NCBI GenBank assembly: GCA_003508835.1
Contig: PUFA01000081.1
Coordinates: forward strand, 2,914,001-2,978,000
DNA from: Eonycteris spelaea
Lineage: Eukaryota; Chordata; Mammalia; Chiroptera; Pteropodidae
Length of the DNA: 64,000 nt
Direction of reading: 5' to 3'
Shown here piece after piece: positions 63,796-64,000 of this stretch (the first letter of the stretch is position 1; each line of letters opens with the position of its first letter). A program made the translations under genes and the position numbers. The notes beneath the pieces are model-generated. The model made no database searches. It was given only the letters and a program-made list of their open reading frames with translations, and was not told the DNA's origin.

Positions 63796-64000
63796 ATTTA
63801 ATGGAGCTGCTGATATAAGTATTTAAAATCAGTATTTCAAAACTAAAGTCTGTATAGTCAAAACTATGTAAGAGTATACTGCTACTGTGTTGGTCACTAT
63901 TTTCAGGATTTTTAGTGAACAGACCTAGGAATGTGTGTGAGTGTATGTGTGTTCTTTTTAAAGATAAAATACACACTAAGTTCATACTGATACTCTCAAT
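63796..64000 (+). other. End of window, PBRM1 intron or L1 5' end
   Basis: No clear border of the L1 and no target duplication matching the left flank was found before the window ends. Confidence 0.35.

Noticed and set aside
1..64000. CRISPR arrays, operons, phage or plasmid features, tRNA or rRNA genes
   Set aside because: None seen. The window is spliced mammalian DNA; the only regularly spaced similar units are the snoRNA paralogues.

Overview
This is vertebrate, specifically placental-mammal, nuclear DNA: GT-AG introns, AT-rich introns filled with L1, L2, MIR, MaLR and Tigger/hAT fossils, and one CpG island. The gene order and exon products identify the region syntenic to human 3p21.1, read in the order GLT8D1 (+), GNL3 (-), PBRM1 (+). 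No Alu, B1/B2, Bov-tA/BovB, PRE-1 or other lineage-specific SINE was seen, only old MIRs. This argues against primates, rodents, ruminants and pigs. The 3' end of the L1 at about 59 kb resembles L1s I associate with bats, but the species is not settled.

Layout. Positions 1-3735 hold the last six coding exons of GLT8D1 and its 3' UTR; the 5' exons lie before the window. GNL3 (nucleostemin) occupies about 3.9-10.3 kb on the minus strand. All 15 coding exons can be placed and they join into an intact 548-residue reading frame. Its introns carry four box C/D snoRNA genes: three SNORD19-type copies sharing one 18S guide, and one SNORD69. A CpG island at about 10.2-10.9 kb separates GNL3 from PBRM1 and is very probably a divergent promoter. 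From about 10.5 kb to the end lies the 5' half of PBRM1 (BAF180, the polybromo subunit of the PBAF SWI/SNF complex): one noncoding exon and 15 coding exons covering bromodomains 1-4 and the start of the linker after BD4. The rest of the gene is beyond 64 kb.

What stands out. The first 12 PBRM1 coding exons are in perfect frame, but the last three each carry small indels: +1 at about 48.08 kb, +1 and -1 at about 55.75 and 55.83 kb, and -2 at about 57.98 kb. Each of the three exons gains an in-frame stop. In an essential gene this points first to assembly or consensus error in the 48-58 kb part. The window also holds an L1 nested in an older L1 with a perfect 12-bp target duplication, a Tigger fossil with its TA duplication and transposase remains, a 31-bp perfect direct repeat in an intron, and an apparent 9-nt shift of one GNL3 splice acceptor.

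The three genes are housekeeping genes of unrelated pathways: Golgi-type glycosyl transfer, nucleolar ribosome biogenesis and chromatin remodelling. The one clear functional link is inside GNL3, where a ribosome-biogenesis GTPase gene hosts snoRNAs that guide rRNA methylation. I found no evidence of an undescribed biological system; the window is ordinary mammalian gene space with a few local oddities.
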